From contig JAAVLL010000004.1 in the NCBI GenBank assembly GCA_012103035.1, forward strand, positions 62,001 to 126,000: DNA of 64,000 bases, written 5' to 3'. How positions within the stretch are numbered: position 1 is the first letter of the stretch; every line of letters starts with the position of its first letter. The notes below the pieces were generated by a model. It saw only the letters and a list, made by a program, of their open reading frames with translations, had not been told where the DNA came from and ran no database searches. This DNA comes from Brucella oryzae. GTDB lineage: Bacteria; Pseudomonadota; Alphaproteobacteria; Rhizobiales; Rhizobiaceae. Positions 51,597 to 61,767 of this stretch are shown in pieces. The position numbers and the translations under genes were made by a program.

Positions 51597-52250
51597 TCAG
51601 TCCATGTCGGGCCAGGCCTTGTCTCCCACAAGCGGTACGAACATCACGCCGCCAAGGTCCTCCTCGTCGAATTCCACCGTAGATTTACGGGTGATGCGTA
51701 GAAGGCGTTGGGCTCCCGCCATACTGCCGACGGGTATGATGAGCCGCCCGCCTGTTTTGAGCTGTTCCTTAAGAGATTGAGGGATGTCCGGCGCGCCTGC
51801 TGCAACAATGATCGCATCGAAAGGAGCCACTTCCGGCCAACCATTGCTGCCGTCGCCCGTACGCACATGGATATTATTGCAGCCGAGGTCTTCGAAGCGT
51901 TGTTGGGCGGCTTCGGCAAGGGTGGAATACCGTTCGACAGTAAATATCTGACCGGCAATCATGTGCCATGATCGCTGCGGCATAGCCAGAGCCGGTTCCG
52001 ATTTCAAGAACGCGCTCAGCCTCACCTAGCCGGGCCGCTGCGATCATGAAGGCGGTCATATATGGTTGTGAGATCGTCTGGCCATTTTGATTGGTAGAGG
52101 TGTGTCTTCATAGGCAAACTCGATAAAGCCTTCATCGATGAATTTCTCACGAGCCACCGTGCCCATCGCTTCCAGCACGCGCGTGTCATGTATGCCGTGA
52201 TGGACAAGCTGCTCCACCATTTGGACACGAGCTTTCTCAAGATTTCTCAT
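51597..52250 (-). CDS. pcm: Protein-L-isoaspartate O-methyltransferase (frameshifted)
   Basis: About 217 residues. Repairs isoaspartyl residues using S-adenosylmethionine. [20 protein letters not shown], the SAM motif [14 protein letters not shown] (near 52005), [32 protein letters not shown]. Frame breaks near 52085 and 51970. Start [11 protein letters not shown] at 52250. Confidence 0.9.
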
Positions 52251-52620
52251 TGTCGCTCTCTCGAGTCGAAATGGACCAATCCAGTCTCTGTAGACATCAG
52301 CAGGAAAAACGAACGGTCCGTCCAAATGGTTCCAATGAACGGCTCATAACCAGGCGTGGAACCAGCATCGCGCCAATTAAATGTGAAGCAGGATGTTTTC
52401 ATGAGAAAAGCCGAACTTTGACTATGATCATGACAGCCCGATAGATCACCTTGTCGGTTATCAATTTTCGGCTTTGAAGGTCGCGTCGAGGCGAGGAAAG
52501 TATACTAGACGGCAATCATAATCAACGGTCTGGCCGAGAATGTTAAATGGACAGGTAGTGAAAATAACATTGACAAACTTTGCCAATCTGCGATTTTAAT
52601 TGCAGTGAAGGGAGAATTTG

Positions 52621-52875
52621 ATGGTAACGATGAACGTATCGCTCCCTCATCCTATGAAAGAATGGGTTGAGGCTCAGGCCAAAACGGGACGCTATTCGAA
52701 TGCGAGTGACTATGTACGCGATTTGATCCGTAAAGATCAAATGCGCAGCGATAAGATCGCAGCGATGCAGCGCTTTGTTGACGAGGGTTTACAAAGTGGC
52801 CCAGGAAGTCGTTCACAGGACGAACTCTTCGCAGTGGCACTCGCTAACACCGAAAAATCTCTGAAACGCAACTGA
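52621..52875 (+). CDS. parD: ParD-type antitoxin
   Basis: Intact, 84 residues. Ribbon-helix-helix: MNVSLPHPMKEWVEAQAKTGRYSNASDYVRDLIRKDQ, then a flexible tail that would wrap the toxin. GAAGGGAGA lies upstream. Stop overlaps the parE start. Confidence 0.92.
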   Translation: MVTMNVSLPHPMKEWVEAQAKTGRYSNASDYVRDLIRKDQMRSDKIAAMQRFVDEGLQSGPGSRSQDELFAVALANTEKSLKRN

Positions 52876-53168
52876 TGGAATTTAAACTCTCTGGTCTTGC
52901 GGAAGACGATATCATTGCTATCGCCGAGCAGGGTATAGCAATGTTTGGGCCTGTGCAGGCGAAACGCTATCATGCAGAGTTGTTTAACACTCTGGATTTA
53001 ATTGCAAAGAACCCACAAATGGCACGTGCACGTGAAGAAATTTCTCCACCTGTGCGGGTGCACCCGTTTAAAGCCCACCTCATTATTTATCAAATTGAAG
53101 TAGACGGAACAGTTTTTGTAATTCGGGTACGTCATGCATTTGAAGATTGGGTCGGGGATCTGTTTTAA
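52875..53168 (+). CDS. parE: ParE-type toxin (RelE/ParE superfamily)
   Basis: Intact, 97 residues: FKLSGLAEDDIIAIAEQGIAMFGPVQAKRY, then VHPFKAHLIIYQIEVDGTVFVIRVRHAFEDW. ParE toxins inhibit DNA gyrase. One of the few multi-gene modules here with no frame damage. Confidence 0.92.
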   Translation: MEFKLSGLAEDDIIAIAEQGIAMFGPVQAKRYHAELFNTLDLIAKNPQMARAREEISPPVRVHPFKAHLIIYQIEVDGTVFVIRVRHAFEDWVGDLF

Positions 53169-53246
53169 TCTTTGCCTTAATCGTTAAATCTTGTTCCGCA
53201 CCCAAATTGCTTTTTGATACGATATTTTACCGGTCATACTTTGAGT

Positions 53247-53272
53247 GTCGCAAGTTTTGGGACTTTTGCGAC
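53247..53272. repeat. Inverted repeat GTCGCAA / TTGCGAC
   Basis: Seven-base arms around a 12-base loop, 46 bases before the NTF2-like gene. Could be an operator or transcript hairpin. Confidence 0.4.
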
Positions 53273-53317
53273 GGGAACGGTGATTATACAAATGCCGATG
53301 CAGATGGAGTGTGATTT

Positions 53318-53695
53318 ATGGCAAGCCTGCCCGACCTAATCCAAGCCTATATTAATGCCTACAACAACAAGGATGTCGACGGGATGCTAGTCTGCCTCTC
53401 CGACAAAGTGTCTTTCCGGAACATTTCGGGTGGTCAGGTTACGGCCGAGACATCGGACAAGCAGAGCCTTGAAGAGATGGCGAAATTCGGAGCATCGGCG
53501 TTTGAAACGCGGCGGCAGACCGTCACAAACGCAATCACCGTCGCGGACACGACACTAGTTGAGATCGCATATTCCGCTGTGGTGGCGATTGACCTTCTGA
53601 ACGGATGGAAAGCTGGGCAGGAACTGGCCTTCTCCGGTGCGTCGTCGTTCCGTATCGAGGATGGCAGGATCGTCAGCATCGTTGACGAGATCTGA
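53318..53695 (+). CDS. NTF2-like/SnoaL-fold protein
   Basis: Intact, 125 residues: LIQAYINAYNNKDVDGMLVCLSDKVSFRNI, then SGASSFRIEDGRIVSIVDEI, the pattern of small NTF2-like domains. Substrate unknown. Confidence 0.8.
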   Translation: MASLPDLIQAYINAYNNKDVDGMLVCLSDKVSFRNISGGQVTAETSDKQSLEEMAKFGASAFETRRQTVTNAITVADTTLVEIAYSAVVAIDLLNGWKAGQELAFSGASSFRIEDGRIVSIVDEI

Positions 53696-54006
53696 GGGCC
53701 GAGAAGGGCCAGTTTGCTATCGCACAATTCCAGAAATCTGCGAGAAGTGGGCATGGAAATGCGATAGTGAGTATCCAGGTGGCTCAGCCTGGTTTCAGGA
53801 TGTTTGGCGCAGCTTAGAATGGCCACCTTTGATTCCGATGGTGAGATATTTACACAGCTTGATGACAGCATAACCAGCGGTGCCATGTCCGTAAATATAT
53901 CCCAACTTGCTGATCTACAGCAAATAATTGACTTCTCGTCTAAAACAAAAGAGTTGATGGTTAGTAAGCTGGATTTTAGAATAGTCGTCGCTCTGGGGAA
54001 ACGATA
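53696..54006. other. Gap at the edge of an AT-rich patch
   Basis: A plus-strand frame from 53821 reads plausible residues but overlaps the HNH gene on the other strand and matches nothing. Base composition turns AT-rich from about 53,860. Confidence 0.35.
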
Positions 54007-54343
54007 TCAAAAGATTTTCCCTAGTTTTCTCAAACTAATATGTATATCCTTCATGTCTAATCGATATTCGTAAATATATTCATTAAGCGTGCGGTTGCTC
54101 TTCTTTTGATTAAAGCGTGCGCAGATGTAAGCCATGTTTTCTGCTATTGATAAGCCTCCGCGTGCGACCGGATATATGTGATCAGGGACATTTGCTCCAG
54201 GGCCGAAAAGTTTTCCGCAATACGGACATTCTGCACCCTTTTGAGTTTCCCTCTCTAATCCTGCACACTGGTAGTTCGCTGTCCTATTGAGGGAATGTGA
54301 ATAGAGTTTGGCGCGCCCATATACTTGTCCGCGTCGCCAGCAT
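54007..54343 (-). CDS. HNH endonuclease (one frameshift)
   Basis: About 112 residues. HNH motif: C-x2-C in ECPYCGKLFG (near 54225), PDHIYPVARGG with the catalytic His (near 54180), and ENMAYICARFNQKKS with the Asn and later ligands (near 54130). ATG 54343 overlaps the upstream stop (TAATG). A missing base near 54315 separates the start from the domain. AT-rich and probably acquired. Confidence 0.72.
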
Positions 54344-54513
54344 TATTGTCCAAACTCAATATATGTCGCAGCCTGTGGCACCCACTCGGTGGGAATGAGC
54401 AGCTTCCTGCAGTCCATAAGGTCATTTATCGCATTAAGCAGGTGTCTGTGACACAAATACCAGAACGACTTGCCAGTCAAAGAGCTTTGGTTAAAATAGA
54501 GATTGCCACTCAT
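54343..54513 (-). CDS. Small partner protein of the HNH gene
   Basis: 56 residues from ATG 54513: MSGNLYFNQSSLTGKSFWYLCHRHLLNAINDLMDCRKLL ending YIEFGQ. Its stop is TAATG-coupled to the HNH start, so the two form an operon. ATG 54552 would add 13 residues. Not recognised. Confidence 0.5.
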   Translation of the reverse strand: MSGNLYFNQSSLTGKSFWYLCHRHLLNAINDLMDCRKLLIPTEWVPQAATYIEFGQ

Positions 54514-54598
54514 TGTGACATTCCGTGTAAAATAAGAAGCTCTGCTTTTCAATGAGCAACTGAAAATAGTGAAAGTCGAAATTAAGAAGGGTTGGAAT

Positions 54599-55640
54599 GT
54601 TTAATTTGCTTGATTTGAATTTTCCAGTTCCATTATTACAACGCCTGTATCGGTTATTATTGCCATTCTGGCGATATATCTGGGACTGCGTTGGCTTAAG
54701 AGCTTCTTTGTCATGACACCCCAGCAGCACGTCAGAATTTTGAAACGTTCGGCCGTTACACTGGCTATCGTAAAGCGGGTTTGTCGATCAAATTTCCTTG
54801 GCCATTTCAGCGCGCTCGCTCGCCGTTTTCCTTACAGACGAAACAGATCTCTCTTCAGCTTGGCGTCAAATCCAAAGACAACGCCTTTGTCACCATGCCA
54901 ATCAGCCTGCAATATCGGGTTATTCCTTCCGCGGTAGAGGCGGCCTTTACGAATTGCATAATCCCGAAGAGCAGATCGAATCCTACGTCGCAACAGATGC
55001 GCGCGCGGTCGCTGCGGCGAGAACATTCGACCAACTTTATACTGATCGCGACGAATTCACGCGCACTGTCCGTGAATCTCTAGACGAAGCTATCAATGCA
55101 TATGGTTATGAGATCCGTGCCGTGTTGATTGATGACCCGCGGCCAACGCCGGAGATGATTTCAGCCTTCAACGAAGTGCTTGCTTCTCAACGCAGATTGG
55201 AAGCGGCGCACAATGATGGAGAGGCTGAGAAAATAAAGCGGACAAAGAGTGCGGAAGCTTCTGCTGCTGCGATGTCAATTACGGCGCGGGGAATCGCAGC
55301 CAGTCGCAGCATTATCGCAGAAGGCAATGCGAGAGCCCTTGCGGCCTTTCGAGCGGATACGACACTGACAGATGCCGATGCCATGGCATTTATGATGGAA
55401 ATCAATCGGCTTGAGGCGCTGAGGGATGCTGCGTCCCACGGAGGAAAAACAGTGTTGGTTACAGGAGATGCACATGGTGGAAATTATGAAACCAGAGCAC
55501 TCTTAAGTGCGTTGGCAGACGACGGCGGACTGAAATCAGAAAGAGATGCTGGGCGGGAAACTGGTTTGATCGGCACCGTGAAACAGCAGAACGCTCCGTT
55601 AAAGACAAATGAGGCCAACGACGAACGGATCAAAAGAAAA
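54599..55640 (+). CDS. SPFH/band-7 domain membrane protein (frameshifted)
   Basis: About 345 residues. Repaired N-terminus MFNLLDLNFSS, membrane helix IITTPVSVIIAILAIYLGL, then the SPFH domain: MTPQQHVRILKRFGRY, GLSIKFPWPFQ, ISLQLGVKSKDNAFVTMPISLQYRV, YELHNPEEQIESYVATDARA. A coiled, Ala-rich stretch (55180-55420) follows. Frame breaks near 54630, 54750, 54880 and 54950. No stop separates it from the next coding segment. Confidence 0.75.
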
Positions 55641-56096
55641 ATGATTAGTGGCTCGGGTCAAAAGCTTCCCGAAGCGGATGAAGTCATCAGGATTTCTGCA
55701 CGGAGAAGAAAGCCCCTATTTAAATCATTGGTGGCTGTGTTTGTTTGCGCCATCTCCGCGGGACACGCAGTTTCCGGCGATGTCGTCGAAATTGATTTGC
55801 AGCACGGACTATCGGCCTGCGTCGATCTGAAGCCCGGGCAGGTGAAGAGGCAGGCGAACATTGTTTCCTTCGACGCGAGGTTTATATTGCACCGGTCGAT
55901 CGGAATGTGTGGATGCATGTCTGCATTGGTAAATTACACCGCAAGTGTGGAAGTCAACGGCATACGGCAGAAACTGCAGCAAGGCATCATTTCACTTGCA
56001 GGAGAAGGCGATAGAAGACTGATCCTCGCATCGGATCAGAATTTGATTGCAGGTAAAGATGTCCGCGTCGAACTGTCCTGCGTCGGGGCACTGTGA
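55641..56096 (+). CDS. DUF2195-like periplasmic protein
   Basis: About 151 residues. Signal-peptide-like RRRKPLFKSLVAVFVCAISAGHAVS, then GDVVEIDLQHGLSACVDLKPGQVKRQANI and MCGCMSALVNYTASV. Recalls DUF2195. ATG 55641 is chosen as the first start after the SPFH tail, but the frame is open from the SPFH gene, so the boundary is uncertain. Confidence 0.55.
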   Translation: MISGSGQKLPEADEVIRISARRRKPLFKSLVAVFVCAISAGHAVSGDVVEIDLQHGLSACVDLKPGQVKRQANIVSFDARFILHRSIGMCGCMSALVNYTASVEVNGIRQKLQQGIISLAGEGDRRLILASDQNLIAGKDVRVELSCVGAL

Positions 56097-56209
56097 CTGA
56101 ATTGATTTTGCTGCATGAACGCTATCATGACGCGAGTTTTGACTAATTTTCCAGCTTAGCGATCCAGATTCACTCTGGTCGCGCTTAAGTTAATGTAATG
56201 GTGCCCTGA

Positions 56210-56611
56210 ATGAAAAATAGAACGTTTATAGCGGTCGTCATCGCGGTAGCACTGGCCGGGACTGATGTCCCTGTCCGGGCTGACGGTTTCAAAATCCACG
56301 AGCTCACGCCCATCAAGCAAGAGTTCTGGTCAATTTTCGATGCCTCCGCGCATCATGCAGAAGAACCGACTAACTTTCGGATGTCCTGCTGCGGAACAGA
56401 TGACGACCAGCATTTGATGATCGCTATCGATCGCCATGTCGACGAGCAGGGACAGGAAAACAGAACCGACGAAGCTTATCTCAAAGAGTTGGACGTCAGT
56501 TCCGAAAAAATCGGTTTCAAAATCGAGAAAATCGATGTCTCCCCTGCGATTGGACGACTTATCCGCCTTCCGAATGTAGGTGGTCTTAAGGGGTGGATAT
56601 TTTTGTCGTAG
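56210..56611 (+). CDS. Secreted protein of unknown function
   Basis: Intact, 133 residues: signal peptide MKNRTFIAVVIAVALAGTDVPVRADG, then a mixed body with vicinal Cys (MSCCGTDDDQH), which could bind metal. No family recognised. Confidence 0.6.
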   Translation: MKNRTFIAVVIAVALAGTDVPVRADGFKIHELTPIKQEFWSIFDASAHHAEEPTNFRMSCCGTDDDQHLMIAIDRHVDEQGQENRTDEAYLKELDVSSEKIGFKIEKIDVSPAIGRLIRLPNVGGLKGWIFLS

Positions 56612-56836
56612 AAGCCGGAGACAGGTAATCCAGTGCTGCGCCGACTGAAGAGACCGCAGAGAACAATGCACGGAAGGCCTTGAAATAGCAAAGAAGTCCA
56701 TCATTGGGCGATGACCTGGTCTACGGGTAAGCGCTTTATTCAATTGTCTTCTGTTAAGTTTCAGCCCAGCGGTCCGTACGAAGATTTCATAGATAAAAAC
56801 TGAAATCGAACGCAGTGTCATCCTTCGCTTGAGCAA

Positions 56837-57069
56837 TCACAGTGCTTGCAAACGATAGGCAACTGCGAAAGCGGATAGGTCGTCGTGTATTTCAGTTACA
56901 TTGCCGGCAGATCGCAGTTCGATGCGATCATCAGTGTGGGTGCAAACATCAATGATTGCCTCACCGAGGACGAATGCGTCAAAGGAAGCGTTAAGTAGCT
57001 GGCCGCCCCTTCATTCAGGGCTTGTATCGCTTTGTAGAGTGCCTCGGCCTGAGCGGGATTCAAAATCAT
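56837..57069 (-). CDS. Small protein of unknown function (frameshifted)
   Basis: About 77 residues: MILNPAQAEALYKAIQALNEGA, then FDAFVLGEAIIDVCTHTDDRIELRSAGNVTEIHDDLSAFA. One frame break near 57000. Unknown. Confidence 0.5.
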
Positions 57070-57317
57070 GATGTGACTCCATCTTGGTATTGGCAGTCAG
57101 CATAATCCTGCCCGTGACGCTTGGTGGTCGTCATGCACTAATCCAGACCAGAAGTTGTGCGGAATGGTAATCCTCACTCTTGGCCTTATTAGAGAGCCTT
57201 TGGAAGGAGAGAACAAAGGCTTCGAATTTTCATCATCGAAGGCGAACAGATGACTTACACGTGGGAAGTCATCTGTTTTGTCAGCACCCTGGTGCAGATG
57301 CTACGGAGCAATTCGCC

Positions 57318-57844
57318 TCAGGTTCGACCCAGACGTCTACGCAACTCTTCATTCTCAGCACGCAGCTTTGCAGCAAGTTCCTGGCGTAGCTTGAGGTTCT
57401 CTGCTTCCAGTGCAACCAAGCTGGAAAGATCATCGCTGGACGACCCTGCCGACGGCGCGGGCGCTTTCTTTGTAGCAGCGTTCTTCCAGTTATAGTAGGT
57501 CTGCTCACTCACTTTAGTCTGCTGCAATGCAGCCTTGAGAGTGGTCTTGCCGTCTTTTGTTGCTTTTTCGATCGAAGCAAGGATGGAGGCGCGCTGGGCC
57601 GGCGTGTACTTGTTGCGCTTGTTCTCTACCGGTGGTGTTGCAGCGGGTGCTGCTTTTGAAGCAGCTTTGGCCGCTTTCTGGTCTGGATGCGGCGCTCGTG
57701 GTTTTAGCGGCAGGTGCTGCAGCCTTTGCGGGCCTAGGCTCAGCTTTTGCGTGGCGCACGGGTTTTCTTCGTGATGCCTACAGGCTCGGCGGTTCTAACC
57801 TCAACTGGTGTCTCGTTTACTGCTGCAATGGTTTCGTCTGCCAT
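57318..57844 (-). CDS. SyrB-like regulator, copy 1 (frameshifted)
   Basis: About 175 residues: MADETIAAVNETPVEVRT, KKTRAPRK, an Ala/Lys-rich linker, then KYTPAQRASILASIEKATKDGKTTLKAALQQTKVSEQTYYNWK (HTH-like, near 57570-57480) and a C-terminal coiled coil ENLKLRQELAAKLRAENEELRRRLG. This is the SyrB family described from Sinorhizobium. Frame breaks near 57745 and 57660. Confidence 0.8.
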
Positions 57845-58094
57845 GGTATGCTTCTCCAGATCGATGTTTGGAAATTCATTTAGGCGTCAAAAATACAGGT
57901 CAATGGTTGATGTAACAATAAGGCCGTGTACATCATGTGTTCAAGATGAGATGAACTTGCTTTCAGGACATATCGATCAGGTCGGACATTCTGTTAAGTG
58001 TTGAAAATCCGCCGCATAATTTGTAGCTACTGCTAAAAGCCCTTTGAGACGCGCGGAGCGTACCTTCAAATCTCCTCTGGAAAGCTACTCACGG

Positions 58095-58659
58095 ATGAAA
58101 AATCCAAACCGTAATATTGTCGTTGAATATAAGAACAAGCGTACTCGCAAGGGCTCGTCATCTTTGTGGGGAAATCTGGATCTGAAGTCGATTGCCCGGC
58201 AAGTGGAGGCCGATGCGCCCCAATCTCCAGTGGAGGTTCGGGCCCAGCCTGATCTGCCCAAGCCGATCGAGCGCAGAACTGAGACCACGACCATAAATGC
58301 TGTGCCGCAAACTGAGCCGGTCATCGAGCAAGTTGAAGAGGCTTTGAGTGAGCAAGAACTTTCCAACATGGACGCCTCGAAACCGGAAGAAGCACTCCTT
58401 GCAATGGAAGAGCTGCAAACGGAAAACATGGTGGGAAATCCTGTTGTCAGTGAGAAAAGCCGTCTGTTGCACGTCGTAAGAAAAATCAGTCCCGGTTAAA
58501 CGAGAAGCGGTAAGTCGGATCGCAGCTGAGCCCGATATTCAGGCTGAATTGTCAGCTCTTGAAATAGAGAATGCCGATCTGAAACGTGAACTGGCCGCCA
58601 GATTACGCATGGAGAACAGACAGTTGCACAAAATGCTCCAACGATTGGTGCAGCAGTAG
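58095..58659 (+). CDS. SyrB-like regulator, copy 2 (frameshifted)
   Basis: About 187 residues: MKNPNRNIVVEYKNKRTRKGSSSLW, an acidic linker, then ALEIENADLKRELAARLRMENRQLHKMLQRLV (coiled coil, 58550-58650). Frame breaks near 58460 and 58500. N-terminus differs from copy 1 but the end is the SyrB-type coiled coil. Confidence 0.65.
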
Positions 58660-58785
58660 AGAAACGGTCGCCAAGACTGCCCTGTCGTCCTCGATAACTG
58701 ATCTGTTCATGCGTTCTGGTGACATGTGTAACGGCTATGGTCGCCAAAACTATTGAGTTGTCAGGCTTAAGGTGACAGCATTTCT

Positions 58786-59322
58786 GTGCACTGTTGTGGC
58801 TGTTATAGAGAGGTCGATCACGATGAAGTCACTGGGGAACGTCTCGTTGCGCGGTTGAAGAACTGGCGATCGAAGAAGAAGTCGACTTTGCCGGATGAAT
58901 TGCCTGATGCTGACCTGCAGCCGGCGAAAGCTCTGAGCAGCCTGAACCTATATTGGCAACGCGACTATCCATCAAAGTTACGACCACAGATCCCGATGAA
59001 ATAAATGGCAAGGCAGCAGCCCCAAAGGTCGAGCCCGTCGCTTCTTCTGAGGTGTTATCGTCCGCTGAAGAGCCGAAAGTCCCTCAAGAATCGCCAGTTG
59101 TTGTGGAGCCCGAGCGGAAAGAGGAGGGATAGATGAAATTCTAGCCTCGCCTCCCGTTCTCAAATCACCGCAAAAGCAACGGCGCGTGAGAAAGCCAGGC
59201 CCCAGACTGAAGACGGACCGGTGACAGACGAAGAACTGGAAGAGCTGGAAGCGGAAAATGCGCGGCTCAAGCTCCTATTGAATGAGCGGTTAAAAGCGAA
59301 GCAGCATGGTTCTGAAAACTGA
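58786..59322 (+). CDS. SyrB-like protein, copy 3 (heavily frameshifted)
   Basis: Fragments in three frames: LVARLKNWRSKKKSTLPDEL, then APKVEPVASSEVLSSAEEPKV, then KARPQTEDGPVTDEELEELEAENARLKLLLNERLKA. The last is the coiled-coil end typical of copies 1 and 2. Start not determinable. Possibly a pseudogene. Confidence 0.5.
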
Positions 59323-59369
59323 CAAGCTACTAAACTTCGATAATTTTGATTCAGACACAGGGTATAGTG

Positions 59370-59709
59370 ATGGCAGTTACATTGTTGCATGGAATCGGAA
59401 ATCTCGTTTGCGACGGCGTTGATGTGGGCGGAGTCGAATTCAGCATTGCTAGCCCTGAAGATGGTCCGGATGTGACCAGGCGCGGAAAAGTGTGGGGAAC
59501 AAAAGGCAGTTGCAGCAGCAATGAACGCCACCAAGACAGAACTTGCCGTGCCTGAAACCGGAGGCTTGCTTCTCCTGGATATTCAGGATCTGACCGCGAC
59601 GGTGGGGCGCTGTTCACTGTTTTACAGCCTGTCACCGTCTGACGACGGAACGGTCGTAAACTTATGTCGATCAACAAAAGTCAAAGATGATCGAAATTTG
59701 ACTTTATGA
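59370..59709 (+). CDS. Protein of unknown function (frameshifted)
   Basis: About 110 residues: MAVTLLHGIGNLVCDGVDVGGVEFSIAS, then EAVAAAMNATKTELAVPETGGLLLLDIQDL. Frame breaks near 59510 and 59605. Unknown. Confidence 0.4.
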
Positions 59710-59741
59710 TAAATACCACTCCCAATATGCAGGAGCGGGTC

Positions 59742-59935
59742 ATGCATGGTCGTCTCGATTATCATAAATCAAAAGCGTTAAACGCCCTTCTCACCACCGA
59801 AGTCAATGAACGGTCGAAATCAGCACAGGATCGTCGTTTCGACGATTGGTTTGGCGAACTGTTTTCTGTACGATAGTCATTATGGTGTGCATGTGCTGTG
59901 TTGCGACGTTCATGGTCATCGTCCACATCATCTAA
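59742..59935 (+). CDS. Small membrane protein (one frameshift)
   Basis: About 64 residues: polar helix (MHGRLDYHKSKALNALLTTEVNERSKSA), then a membrane helix (IVIMVCMCCVATFMVIVHII) reached after a frame break near 59870. Confidence 0.4.
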
Positions 59936-60410
59936 ATCCCCGACGCTCTTCCCGGACCGCCGGGGATATGCAGACATCTCCGGTCACGTTATCCGTGATG
60001 TTTACACGCGGCGGATCCTATCAAGCACGATCTCAAATTTGAAGTGTGCAGGAAACAATATCCGAAAACACGTATCGGGAATTTGGTAGGCGTCCGGGGC
60101 AGCGTGTCTAGGAATCGGATAGTATTGCGGTTCATTCACCGTTAGAGTCTATATCGAGTCACAAAATGCTCAAAACTACTTCGCATCATGCGGATATGAG
60201 TCATCGTGAAAGAAAAGGGTTCCGGTGCCGAAATGCTGTTATTAGCAGGCGCGGTATCCTGGAACCGATAGGAAACAATGCATCCTTTGGGCGCAACCAG
60301 CTTATTTCATTTGATTGGGACAATACGGTCGCTGCTTCTCGAAGAAGTCATAGCGGGGAGAAACATTGCATCGCCGGTTAACCGGATATCGCTTTGGCTG
60401 GAGTCAACCA
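59936..60410. other. Gap without a recognisable gene
   Basis: Only short frames in all six readings. It separates the SyrB-type cluster from the VapBC pair. Confidence 0.4.
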
Positions 60411-60795
60411 CTATAGAACCGAGCGCAGGTCCGTTTGAACGAAGTCGTCTCCCTACATAGAGCAATGGACAGCCATGCTCGTGAGCAACTTCATAGGAAA
60501 AGCAGTCACCATAGTTGAGCGAAGCTGGGTGAATGCCTTTGCCCCATCTGGCGTAAGCGTTGGCGACCCGGCGTGCGGAAGCGGCTGTCACGGATACGAT
60601 TTCGAAGCCGAGCCCGGAAATCAACGCGTCAACCTCTTCACCGACATTACGTCGCGCAGCAACAATGAGGGCTTCAGTAACTGTTCCGGCGGAAATCAAT
60701 AGCTCATCAGACTGTTCAATTGCCGTCATGCAAGCTTCGCCTTTGGGCTCATTGAGCACGATCGCCATGAGCGCGGATGTATCGACGGCGATCAT
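60411..60795 (-). CDS. vapC: VapC-type PIN-domain toxin (one frameshift)
   Basis: About 128 residues. PIN acidic residues: D5 in IAVDTSALMAI, Glu in TVTEALIVAARR, Asp in LNYGDCFSYEVA (near 60505) and the last Asp in YVGDDFVQTDL (restored by removing one G near 60450). PIN toxins cleave RNA. ATG overlaps the antitoxin stop. Confidence 0.88.
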
Positions 60796-61047
60796 ATGGG
60801 CATCCCATCGTCGTCATAAAGAAAGTCCTGACTACGCGCAGCATTAGCCCCGGGTAATGCTTTCGCCGCCGCCGTTGCCCTCACCCTTTCCATCAGTGCG
60901 CGTCGGCCCTGGGGCCGGGCGCGCCGCAACGGCTACAAGCCGTGCGATCTCATGGCCGCGACGGGTCAAAATGACTTCATCCCCGGCTTCAGCTCGCTTT
61001 ACCAGTTCGGTGAGCTGGCCTTTCGCGTCACTGACAGATACGCGCAT
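60792..61047 (-). CDS. vapB: Phd/VapB-type antitoxin (one frameshift)
   Basis: About 84 residues: MRVSVSDAKGQLTELVKRAEAGDEVILTRRGHEIARLVAV is the Phd/YefM-like DNA-binding fold. The repaired C-terminus (RALMERVRATAAAKALPGANAARSQDFLYDDDGMP) is the toxin-binding tail. Frame break near 60905. Confidence 0.87.
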
Positions 61048-61112
61048 GGTCCATGTTCCTTTGTGTTTCGCACATACTTAACATAATATATGGTCCATGT
61101 TATGGTCCATGT
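61046..61112. promoter_or_regulatory. Triple ATGGTCCAT palindrome, probable VapBC operator
   Basis: ATGGTCCATGT occurs at 61046-61056 (covering the vapB start), 61090-61100 and 61102-61112. ATGG-T-CCAT is itself an inverted repeat. The last two copies are spaced 12 bases apart, about one helical turn. Confidence 0.65.
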
Positions 61113-61448
61113 CAATATTGACCAGACAACTGATATTGAATCTGATGGGTTGGTCCCGAACATTACAGCCTATGAGGACGCATCATTTCCAGCGCATCGA
61201 TTACGTATGCTTGGCGCAAAACAACATGCAAGGACAGATGGCGGCAGATTATAAATGAAGTCGAACGCATTCGAACGAAACATCGTCTGACCCTTCAGGA
61301 AGGTGTTTCAGAAGCGCAATTCCGTGAAATGACCGAAGTTGGCGTGCGTCTTGTCGTCCCAGCTGGAATCCATGACGCCTATCTGCAAGCGGTGCGCCCA
61401 CATCTGATCACGCTCGAGGAATTCATCGGAGATGTTCGCACGGTGTGA
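61113..61448 (+). pseudogene. EcoRII/PspGI-like type II restriction endonuclease, 3' part
   Basis: The readable fragment spans three frames: SFPAHRLRMLGAK, then TTCKDRWRQIINEVERIRTKH with the K-x2-C-K-D-R-W active-site element (near 61225), then LTLQEGVSEAQFREMTEVGVRLVVP ending LEEFIGDVRTV. These are C-terminal catalytic-domain motifs of EcoRII-type enzymes. About 200 N-terminal residues are missing; the sequence upstream is the VapBC operator. So this is a truncated remnant, next to its likely partner methyltransferase. Confidence 0.62.
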
Positions 61449-61767
61449 CAGCGGCAGTCACTATGCTACGTCCGCTGCTAGGAAGTATGACAGTCATTTG
61501 TCCTCCTTACTGGTCGCAAGACCCGTTACCGTAAGACCATAAACGAAATGAGCCGCGGGAATGCACGTGGATTGCCCGATCTGGCATGATGCGTTCGCTT
61601 AATTGCATTGTTGATGGCATCTCGGCATCTTTATTGATGATGCCGGAACATAGGCCTGCTTGGGTGGATTATGTTTTGGTGTGGAATAAAGCAGAAGCCA
61701 GATGTGATCCGCTTTTCTCTGCTGTAACGGATATGTCCGTGAGGATTTGGGGCGTGGGGTATTCGGA
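61449..61767. other. Gap between endonuclease remnant and methyltransferase
   Basis: No convincing gene. It must contain the methyltransferase's translation start region, which is unclear. Confidence 0.35.
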
